This document shows positions 40,320 to 47,194 of a stretch of 54,051 nucleotides of DNA, piece after piece (positions within the stretch are counted from its first letter, which is position 1; every line of letters starts with the position of its first letter). Under the pieces are notes generated by a model. The model had not been told where the DNA came from and did not search any database. It saw only the letters and a program-made list of their open reading frames with translations. The stretch spans positions 1 to 54,051 of the forward strand of contig JACOUC010000030.1 in NCBI GenBank assembly GCA_016178055.1. Direction: 5' to 3'. Origin of the DNA: Chlamydiota bacterium. Lineage in GTDB: Bacteria > Auribacterota > JACPWU01. A program made the position numbers and the translations under genes.

Positions 40320-41993
40320 TTAAATTTCCAAATCGTTCCAGATAGAAATCATCTTTTGACCATTTCGATCTTTTTCGGAACCATCCCATATTGCAAATGC
40401 AAAACTAAAAGAAACTCCAGGCTCAAATTGCAATCTTTCTTTTTCCTGGGTCTCGAGCTTTCTTTTGAATACCACTTGCCATGTCCCATCACTCCAAACA
40501 CCTTTCGCATCAACCTTCTCAAGTTGAGGCCTCATTGTTGTCAGCGTCCCCGCTCCTTGGGCTCTTGCTTCCTCTGCCGCCACTTCTGGAGCTGGATTTG
40601 AAAGAGGATTTCCAGCGCCCCACCCCGTAATAAAATGAGGGTCATGAAATTTTGTCTTGGAATCCTTTGTTTCAAACGAACTGCCATATTGATAGTTTTT
40701 TTGAGCCTCGTACCAGTCTGTAGCAGTATTCGGATATTGCATTTCAACATCTTTCCATTCTTTCATGTCTTCCTGCCAAGATGCCTTCCAATGCCAGATG
40801 GATACTGGACTTTGTGCACTCCCCATTCCAAAAAAGGGCGGATCTTTTTCTGCAGAAAATTGAACTGCGGCCCCATCTGAAAAAGACTGTGGATCTAATG
40901 TCGAGATATCCTTTGTCGCATCTTTCCAACTCAAGAGAATTTCAATATCCTCGTCACTGCACAGTACGCTCACATCAACCCCTTCCACTCTGGTGTTCCT
41001 CCACCATAAGGGGGTTAAAGAGACAAAGGAAGGTCTTGCGGTTTCCCAGTAAGGAGCCAAAGGATTGAGATCCAGTTTTTCCTTTGTTCTTAGCGCAACT
41101 ATTTTCACCCGATGAACCCTTGAGCGCTCTTCTGCTTCCGGTTGGGGCAAAGTCTGAACATAGTGAATCAAGTCCCAAATCTGATCATCTTTAAGAGCTC
41201 TGGCGTAACTTGGCATGGGAGAACCCGGTAAGCCTGCAACGATTCGATCATAAAGAGCACTCGAATTTGATTCCCCCTTAAAAATGCCAGACGTGAGGTC
41301 TCTGGGTTTGGTGGGGAAGCCCAAACTATCTTTCATCATTTGCTGTCCATCTCCCTTACCCTCCGGGCCATGACAAGAAGCGCACGCCTTTACAAAAAGC
41401 TCTTTCCCTCGCTCGATACTCTCTGGATTAACCGCAGGCTCATTCGGCACTTGAATCACAATTTTAGGATCCACGGCCGTCGCTAACATCTTCTCGATTG
41501 TCTTCCAAGAGACCCCCTTCACCTCAGGAAAAATCTCACCTCGCTTCACGTCATTTTGATATTCTGCCAAATACCTCACGTAATAGACCAAGGCCCAGCG
41601 GTCTTGATCACTCAAGTGCTCCCAAGAAGGCATGGAAGAACCGGGCATTCCTCGGGTGATCGTCTCAAACAAATCTTCATCGGTCGCCTTCATTTGAGTC
41701 GTAGAAATAAGACGAAATTCATTTCGAGTGAAGTCACGCGGTTTCGGATAAAGAAGATAAGCGGCCGGACCATCCCCCGCCCCCTGAGGCCCATGACAAA
41801 CCGCACATTGCTTTCCAAACAAGGCCTTACCCTTCACAAACGCTTCCTGTGTCGGAACAGGTTTTTCAATGGGAGATGGATCCCCACTTCTTTCTGATTC
41901 CTGTGCAAAGATAAAAATGGGGAAAGCTGAAAATAACAAGAAAACGAAAAGGCAGATCACCGTCGCAAAAACTCTTCTGTGGTTCTGAATCAT
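40320..41993 (-). CDS. dihaem cytochrome c fused to an ethylbenzene-dehydrogenase-type haem-b domain (NxrC-like gamma subunit)
   Basis: A 557-residue protein with a signal peptide (cleavage near residue 30), two c-type haem domains (CAVCH at 63-67 and CASCH at 204-208, each followed by a GMPGSSMPSW or GLPGSPMPSY loop carrying the likely Met ligand), and a C-terminal domain (~300-555) resembling the haem-b gamma subunits of ethylbenzene dehydrogenase and NXR complexes. It would pass electrons between the Fe-S subunit and soluble or membrane carriers in the periplasm. It is first in the operon and has an FNR-like site 70 bases upstream. Confidence 0.85.
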   Translation of the reverse strand: MIQNHRRVFATVICLFVFLLFSAFPIFIFAQESERSGDPSPIEKPVPTQEAFVKGKALFGKQCAVCHGPQGAGDGPAAYLLYPKPRDFTRNEFRLISTTQMKATDEDLFETITRGMPGSSMPSWEHLSDQDRWALVYYVRYLAEYQNDVKRGEIFPEVKGVSWKTIEKMLATAVDPKIVIQVPNEPAVNPESIERGKELFVKACASCHGPEGKGDGQQMMKDSLGFPTKPRDLTSGIFKGESNSSALYDRIVAGLPGSPMPSYARALKDDQIWDLIHYVQTLPQPEAEERSRVHRVKIVALRTKEKLDLNPLAPYWETARPSFVSLTPLWWRNTRVEGVDVSVLCSDEDIEILLSWKDATKDISTLDPQSFSDGAAVQFSAEKDPPFFGMGSAQSPVSIWHWKASWQEDMKEWKDVEMQYPNTATDWYEAQKNYQYGSSFETKDSKTKFHDPHFITGWGAGNPLSNPAPEVAAEEARAQGAGTLTTMRPQLEKVDAKGVWSDGTWQVVFKRKLETQEKERLQFEPGVSFSFAFAIWDGSEKDRNGQKMISIWNDLEI

Positions 41994-42062
41994 CGCAAGC
42001 CCTTTGGAGACTCTTTTTTTTAAAACTTGGGTACACTATGGAGGATGAAAGATAGGATGTAT

Positions 42063-42076
42063 ATGATTTAAATCAC
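42063..42076 (-). promoter_or_regulatory. FNR/Crp-type site upstream of the NxrC-like gene
   Basis: A perfect TGATTTAAATCA dyad. Twenty-two bases downstream on the - strand is CATAGT (42035-42040), a 4-of-6 match to a -10 box. This places the site near -41.5, the class II activator position, and makes it the likely main promoter of the Nxr-like operon. Confidence 0.7.
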
Positions 42077-42103
42077 ATTTTCCTCGTTGTGGGAGAGACA
42101 GTC

Positions 42104-43420
42104 TTAGAATGCAGTTGTGACCTGGAAATAAAAAAAGTTTCCGTCATGGGCAGTCCCCGTATCAGAAAGGAAATCCCCTGCAAAGAAATGGGAATAGCCC
42201 AAGAGGACTCCTACCTGGGGAGAGATTGTATAGTTCAAGGTAAAATCCAATTCCTGTCCCACCTCATCACTCACGTTGGGACTTTCCGCCGTTCTTGTCG
42301 CTTGACGAGCCGCATTGTAAAGGGAATCAGAGGTTTCATCCAGGAAGAGGAAATGCCAGTCCAGTTTCAGAGTCCATTGGGAGAGGGGTTTGACGCTCAG
42401 CGAGCTAATAAAATCATTGATGTTTTGAAGGCTGGCGAGGTCCATGGTGCCATAAAAGAGATGATTCGTGGGAAATAAATTGTCAAAGGTATTGCGCTTA
42501 GGGTCTTGGGCATCTTCATCGCCAGAGGCGTGGTCAAATTCAAAGGCCACACGCGGCGACCCAGACAAATCAAAGGTATATCCCAGGATTCCAATGAACA
42601 TCCAGGCAGAGATATCTTCTCGCCCAAAGTCGCCAAATTGATAAGCTGATTCCAATTGATAGTCCAAACCGATCGGTTGTTTTCCAGCCAGACGTGCGCC
42701 TACCGACGATTCACTGAGTTCGTCAGAGCCAACGTTGGGGCCAAAGGCAATGGGGCGGTCGGTGTCTCTCAAAAAATAATACAAATCAAAGGTGTGGTCC
42801 GGGACCATTTGACAAGACCCATATAAACCGATCAGATTGTCCTCATCATCCCATTCATTAAAAATAGTAGAGGGATCCATCTTCACTTTTCGTGCTGCGA
42901 AGGCGTCTATCCTGGCTTTTTCGAATGAGTAAAAAATCTTTGCGGCATCAAAGCTTTGGGCCACATTGGACCAGTTAAAAGCCCCGATCAGGCGTTCCGA
43001 TCCGTAGAGAAGTTCCTGGCGACCCACGCGCAGTCCGATCCCTTTTTTCATAGGGTCATAAAGCTCAACATAGCCTTGTCTTAAGTCAATGGGGTCTTCA
43101 AACGGGGCGTCATTGGCAAAATCGGAACTTGCGATGCGTGCGTCTTGAAATTGGACAAAGCCCCGTGCATAGGGGAGGGGGTCCAGCTGAAGATTTAAGC
43201 GGGTTCTAAAAAGATGAAAGACATCCTCATCGTCTTTCGCATCGTCAAAATCAAAATTGTCTCTTGCCTCCAGGCGATACCGAAACTCTGCTGAGACTTT
43301 AACCTTGTTTTCGACTTTCTTCGGAATCAAGGTTTGTAAACGCCACTCGCCCAAATCGGCTCCCAAAATAGAAGATTCACAAAATGCCAAGAACACCATC
43401 ATTCCCAAAATCTTTTTCAT
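42104..43420 (-). CDS. outer-membrane beta-barrel (alginate-export-type porin)
   Basis: A 438-residue protein with a signal peptide (cleavage near GADLG, ~21). It has many alternating hydrophobic beta strands and ends in an aromatic residue (QVTTAF), as outer-membrane barrels do. Motifs such as VSAEFRYRLEARDNF, FRTRLNLQLDP, ELLYGSERLIGAFNW and the acidic loops resemble the alginate-export family, whose members often act as general porins. Its own FNR-like site and its position next to the Nxr-like operon suggest it passes nitrite/nitrate or related anions. It lies upstream as a separate transcript. Confidence 0.82.
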   Translation of the reverse strand: MKKILGMMVFLAFCESSILGADLGEWRLQTLIPKKVENKVKVSAEFRYRLEARDNFDFDDAKDDEDVFHLFRTRLNLQLDPLPYARGFVQFQDARIASSDFANDAPFEDPIDLRQGYVELYDPMKKGIGLRVGRQELLYGSERLIGAFNWSNVAQSFDAAKIFYSFEKARIDAFAARKVKMDPSTIFNEWDDEDNLIGLYGSCQMVPDHTFDLYYFLRDTDRPIAFGPNVGSDELSESSVGARLAGKQPIGLDYQLESAYQFGDFGREDISAWMFIGILGYTFDLSGSPRVAFEFDHASGDEDAQDPKRNTFDNLFPTNHLFYGTMDLASLQNINDFISSLSVKPLSQWTLKLDWHFLFLDETSDSLYNAARQATRTAESPNVSDEVGQELDFTLNYTISPQVGVLLGYSHFFAGDFLSDTGTAHDGNFFYFQVTTAF

Positions 43421-43479
43421 GAGGCCCCTTCCCCGTTTTTAAGTTTTGAGAAGCTTATCAGGGTCTAAAGGCGCTGATT

Positions 43480-43493
43480 ATGATGTAAATCAT
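43480..43493 (-). promoter_or_regulatory. FNR/Crp-type site upstream of the porin gene
   Basis: ATGAT-TTAC-ATCAT on the - strand. A GATAAG hexamer (4 of 6 matches to a -10 box) begins 21 bases downstream. It is the third TGAT-N4-ATCA dyad in the nitrogen region, again at class II spacing. Confidence 0.65.
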
Positions 43494-43505
43494 ATTCTAA
43501 CCGCT

Positions 43506-43766
43506 TTAATTCATCCTCCAAAAACATGAGCGTTTCAGTTTTAAGCGTCTTTCTAATCTTTTTCGAATCGCGGCAAATTGGTTTTTCGTCCCTTCCAGAT
43601 CAAAATCCAAATCTACAGAAAAACGGTCTAAATAATCCAACATGGCCGCACATGTCCCCCCTTTGAACCGCAAAAATTTTAACAGTTCTATGTCATCAGC
43701 CAGGGCTGTCAAAATCCTGCAGAGCCAAGCTTTATGAACGGCATCCCTTGGATGAGGTAGGAGCAT
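43506..43766 (-). pseudogene. truncated AbiEii-type nucleotidyltransferase toxin
   Basis: An 86-residue N-terminal fragment. FKGGTCAAMLDYLDRFSVDLDFDL is the nucleotidyltransferase motif of AbiEii toxins (GGT then D-x-D). Full-length members are about 250-300 residues, so the part with the remaining catalytic residues is gone. The break lies just at the regulatory region of the porin gene. It overlaps the antitoxin gene by 35 bp, the usual AbiE arrangement. Confidence 0.75.
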
Positions 43767-44323
43767 ATCGGTCCCTTGTCAGTGAATAGCCAATGTTTTT
43801 TTGAACTCGCTCGATGATATCCCAATCAATGGGTCTATCAAAATGAAACTCTGGATTGAAATAAAGCATATCCACAATGGCCCTTTCCTTGATTGCCATT
43901 CGAACTTCATCACGTACCTCGATTCCAAAAGGGTGAAACAAAAATCTATCTTGAAGCCGTCGACTTCGATAGGTCTCGTTTCCTATTGAGAAACAACGTG
44001 ATTTTGAACTGACCAGCGTCATATCCTTAACCGCTGAGTTAATGAACCCATGTTGGGATAGAACCGTTTCACAACTCACATAAGCATACTGATGAAGGGC
44101 CTTGATCCCTAAAGCAAGTGGATTGACATGATCGAGGGGAAGGGTCGTATACATTCCTTTGTAAATGCGATACAGTATTTTTTTTTGGGTATAGCGCTTC
44201 AGCGTTGTATACAAGGTGTGTTGTATACAAGGTGTTTGGATGACTCACGTGCCAAAGCACGGCCAAGTCCTGAGCATGAAAGATTTTTTCTTTTTGTTGA
44301 AGGAGAACCGCTATATTTCTCAT
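43732..44323 (-). pseudogene. frameshifted AbiEi-type antitoxin
   Basis: The N-terminal part (MRNIAVLLQQKEKIFHAQDL, winged-helix start at ATG 44323 with AGGA upstream) and the C-terminal part (YVSCETVLSQHGFIN...TLVSSKSRCF) are in different frames. A 16-bp tandem duplication (44204-44219 and 44220-44235) causes the shift. Removing one copy restores LYTTLKRYTQKK and one continuous antitoxin. AbiEi proteins bind DNA and repress the operon as well as neutralising AbiEii. With the toxin truncated, selection to keep it is probably lost. Confidence 0.8.
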
Positions 44324-44414
44324 ATTTTTATCCTGTACTGATATGTACAGAATAAAATATAACGATATTCTGGTCAAAAAGAAAAAGGACAAGGCCGGCC
44401 CCGATCCGCGGTTT

Positions 44415-45395
44415 TTACCCTCCCACCTTCGACATTTGAAAGTCATTGTGTCGGACGGTAAAATTATTTAAGAAATGTTCTTCGGGTCTAACAAAGACCA
44501 CCTGTTGAATTTTCTTTTTGATCTCGTCGAGGGGAGTTCCAGTTCTTAAAAGGTGTTTTAAATCCAAGTCTTCTTTCCCATGAAGGCATGTTTTAAGCGC
44601 CCCATTGGCCTTTAAACGAAGGCGGTTACAACGGGCGCAAAAAACATTTGAAAGGGGGCTGATAAAGCCCACTTTTGCGTTCGTTCCTACAATTTCAAAC
44701 ACTTGAGCCGGTGAAGAAAAATAAGTATCCATAGGTTTTAGCATAAATTTTTTTTCAATGATTCTCTTTGCTTCTAGAGAACTAAAAAACCTTTCTCTAG
44801 GGTCTAATTGAACAGAATCATAGGTGGTCATCAACTCAATAAAACGAATTTCGATCGATCTTCCAATCGCAAAGTGCACCAAATCCAAAATTTCATCGCT
44901 GTTTATGCCTTTCATGAGAACGGTATTTAATTTAACGGGATTTAATCCACAACTTAAAGCTTCATCAATCCCTTCCAGGACATCATAAAGTTTGTCCATC
45001 CGTGTAATCTTTTGAAATCGATCTTGCTTAAGCGTGTCTAAGCTGATGTTCACTCGATCGAGCCCCGCTTCTTTAAGCTCCCGGGCCTTTCCTTTGAGTA
45101 ATACGCCATTGGTGGATAAGGCCAATTCTTGAATCCTGCGAATCTTTCTAATTTTAAAAACCAGCTCTTCAATATGGGGCCTCACCAAAGGCTCACCCCC
45201 AGTGATGCGGACCTTTGTAATTCCAAGCTCTGAAAAGCATCGGATGATGCGAGCCATTTCGTCGTAAGTTAGAAGCTCATTCCAGGGATCAAATCCAGCG
45301 CTCTGGGCAGGCATGCAATAAAGACATCGCAGATTACAGCGATCCACCACTGAAATTCTTAAATACGAAAGTATGCGGCCAAATTGATCGGTCAT
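44415..45395 (-). CDS. moaA: GTP 3',8-cyclase (radical SAM), second copy
   Basis: A second MoaA, clearly diverged from the one at 31598. The SAM cluster motif is CNLRCLYC, the C-terminal cluster is CARCNRLRL...C, and it ends in Gly-Gly (SKVGG), so it looks functional. The start ATG at 45395 has GGTGA upstream; the GTG at 45407 is an alternative. It is last in the nitrate-assimilation block and has no Moco riboswitch nearby, so it may be controlled differently from the first copy. The other Moco genes are not duplicated here. Confidence 0.92.
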   Translation of the reverse strand: MTDQFGRILSYLRISVVDRCNLRCLYCMPAQSAGFDPWNELLTYDEMARIIRCFSELGITKVRITGGEPLVRPHIEELVFKIRKIRRIQELALSTNGVLLKGKARELKEAGLDRVNISLDTLKQDRFQKITRMDKLYDVLEGIDEALSCGLNPVKLNTVLMKGINSDEILDLVHFAIGRSIEIRFIELMTTYDSVQLDPRERFFSSLEAKRIIEKKFMLKPMDTYFSSPAQVFEIVGTNAKVGFISPLSNVFCARCNRLRLKANGALKTCLHGKEDLDLKHLLRTGTPLDEIKKKIQQVVFVRPEEHFLNNFTVRHNDFQMSKVGG

Positions 45396-45445
45396 AGATG
45401 TCACCACATTTTAAGTTGCTGATCTCCTCCCCTTTGTAATTAATT

Positions 45446-45667
45446 CCAATGATCTTTCAAGATTACCGTGTGCGATGAAAGTTCTCTCCATCATTTTTTT
45501 TGTAGTCGCCCGATTTATCCCCCCACCCAATCCAGCTGTTATCGTTAGCACGTTCGTAAGCTTATGACCCGTGCATTGATCGCTAAACAATTCCGCCACC
45601 TTCGATAGATTGGGTGGGGGGATGAATCGGGCAGTCTATGCACGGCCCCATAAATGGGGCGACTACA
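45446..45667. repeat. nested dispersed repeats (family B outer ends, 25-bp inner inverted repeat)
   Basis: The 337-bp gap 45408-45744 has no gene. 45446-45511 is an inverted copy of the 27966-28040 element. 45501 and 45667 are the family B ends. Inside is an inverted repeat with 25-bp arms (45508-45532 and 45608-45632, one mismatch; core TCCCCCCACCCAATC). The segment 45561-45634 is repeated almost exactly at 49564-49637. This looks like repeats inserted into repeats. Confidence 0.8.
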
Positions 45668-45710
45668 AAATGAGCCTCACTTTCACAGCACGGGGAGGTT
45701 GGTCCCACCA

Positions 45711-45731
45711 CCCCTCCTTATAAAGGAGGGG
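45711..45731 (-). terminator. hairpin downstream of the narK-type gene
   Basis: A stem CCCCTCCTT / AAGGAGGGG with a 3-nt loop lies 14 bases after the transporter stop codon. It has no U tract, so it may be a repeat or a transcript-stabilising hairpin, not a true terminator. Confidence 0.4.
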
Positions 45732-45744
45732 AAAAGTAAACAAG

Positions 45745-46986
45745 TTATTCCTCCACTTTTTCAAAAGCCATCGTGGTTTTGAGTTTTGGCGAAGGAAATT
45801 TTGACAGAATTTGGTGGAAGCTCCATCCCGACTGGACCATGCGAAGAGCCATCAGAGAACTGAGAGCTGCCAATGCAAAAAGCATAAAACCAACCCCATA
45901 GGAACCTGTTTTATCTTTAAAAAAACCCAAAAGAGTCGGAAGGAAAAATCCGCCCATGCCTCCAGCGGCTCCAACCACGCCTGTGATGACACCTATTTCT
46001 TTTTGAAATCTTAAAGGGACCAGTTGAAAGACGGCTCCATTTCCCATTCCCAAGCAAGTCATTCCCAAAAAAATGAGAGCAGTTACAATCGGAAGAATAG
46101 GTAGAAAACCTACGCCCATCATCAAAAGGCTCACAAGAGAAAAAAGAAGTGTGAGCATTCGCACACCTCCAAATCGATCTGCCAAATAGCCTCCTACGGG
46201 TCTAAAAAAACTCCCTGCGAAAACGCAAAGCGCTGTAAAATATCCAGCTGTGATCTTGCTTAAGCCATATTGATCGTGAAAGAAAATTCCAAGAAAGCTG
46301 GCGAGCCCCACAAAACCCCCAAACGTAATGCTGTAAAATAGAGAAAACCAGAAGGTATCTTTTTCCTGAAAAATGGATAAATAATCCACAAGCTTTTTAG
46401 GTGGGGGTCTATTTGGACTCTCTTGGGCGAGTTTAATAAAAATCAAAAGAGTGAGAATCACAGGAATCAGAGCCAGACCAAATACATTTCTCCAGCCCAC
46501 CAGTTCAGCCAGTGTTGGAGCAAAAAGAGAAGCGAGAACGGTTCCACTGTTCCCTGCTCCTGCAATGCCTAAAGCCATTCCTTGATGCTGAGGAGGATAC
46601 CACTGGCTCGCCAAAGGAAGGGCCACTGCAAAGCTTCCGCCGGCAATGCCCAAAAGAAGTCCAAACGCTAGAATAGAGTTTAAATTCGAACTGAAAAGCC
46701 AAACTCCAAGCAGGGGAAGCAAAACAAGAAGTTGTCCTAAAATACCTGTTTTCTTGGGACCGATATGATCGACCCAAAGCCCCAAGGGAATTCGGACAAG
46801 GGATCCCCCGAGAATAGGAAGGGCCACCATGAAACCTTTTTGGCTTGCGGTCAGTCCAAAATCCTTGGTGATATAGACCCCTAGAACTCCGATCAAAACC
46901 CAGATCATAAAACTGATATCGAAATAGAGAAATGCTGAAAACAAGGTGGGGGGATGTCCACTTTTAAGAAAATCTTTGATCTTCAT
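45745..46986 (-). CDS. narK: MFS nitrate/nitrite transporter (NarK/NasA type)
   Basis: A 413-residue inner-membrane transporter with about 12 hydrophobic segments. Nitrate-signature motifs are visible: GIAGGSFAVALPLASQWYP in the first half and GMGNGAVFQLVPLRF followed by GVVGAAGGMGGFFLP in the second. The ATG at 46986 follows AAGGAGAG; the upstream in-frame start is rejected. It lies between nasA and the second moaA, so it most likely imports nitrate for assimilation or exports nitrite. Confidence 0.92.
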   Translation of the reverse strand: MKIKDFLKSGHPPTLFSAFLYFDISFMIWVLIGVLGVYITKDFGLTASQKGFMVALPILGGSLVRIPLGLWVDHIGPKKTGILGQLLVLLPLLGVWLFSSNLNSILAFGLLLGIAGGSFAVALPLASQWYPPQHQGMALGIAGAGNSGTVLASLFAPTLAELVGWRNVFGLALIPVILTLLIFIKLAQESPNRPPPKKLVDYLSIFQEKDTFWFSLFYSITFGGFVGLASFLGIFFHDQYGLSKITAGYFTALCVFAGSFFRPVGGYLADRFGGVRMLTLLFSLVSLLMMGVGFLPILPIVTALIFLGMTCLGMGNGAVFQLVPLRFQKEIGVITGVVGAAGGMGGFFLPTLLGFFKDKTGSYGVGFMLFALAALSSLMALRMVQSGWSFHQILSKFPSPKLKTTMAFEKVEE

Positions 46987-47044
46987 GAGACTCTCCTTTG
47001 TATGCAATAAAAATTAAATAGGCATATCCTTGATTTCCCTGAAG

Positions 47045-47171
47045 TGTAGTCGCCCGATTTATCGGGCAAATCCATGCCAAGATCGCATTGCCCCATAAAT
47101 GGGGCGACTACAATACCTTGTCCGATAGATCGGGCGATTATAATAACCTGCCCGATAAATGGGGCGACTAC
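47045..47171. repeat. TGTAGTCGCCC palindromes (family B, two adjacent copies)
   Basis: 47045-47112 is a full copy (TGTAGTCGCCCGATTTATCG ... GGGGCGACTACA). A second, partly degenerate copy follows to 47171 (CCGATAGATCGGGCG; CCCGATAAATGGGGCG). They occupy the nasA-narK gap. Confidence 0.8.
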
Positions 47172-47194
47172 CAGGGGAATAAAGTGCATGCGTT

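Noticed and set aside
46505-46777. 90-residue frame within the narK-type gene as a separate protein
   Set aside because: Same strand but different frame from a continuous 12-helix transporter; composition is typical of a shadow frame.
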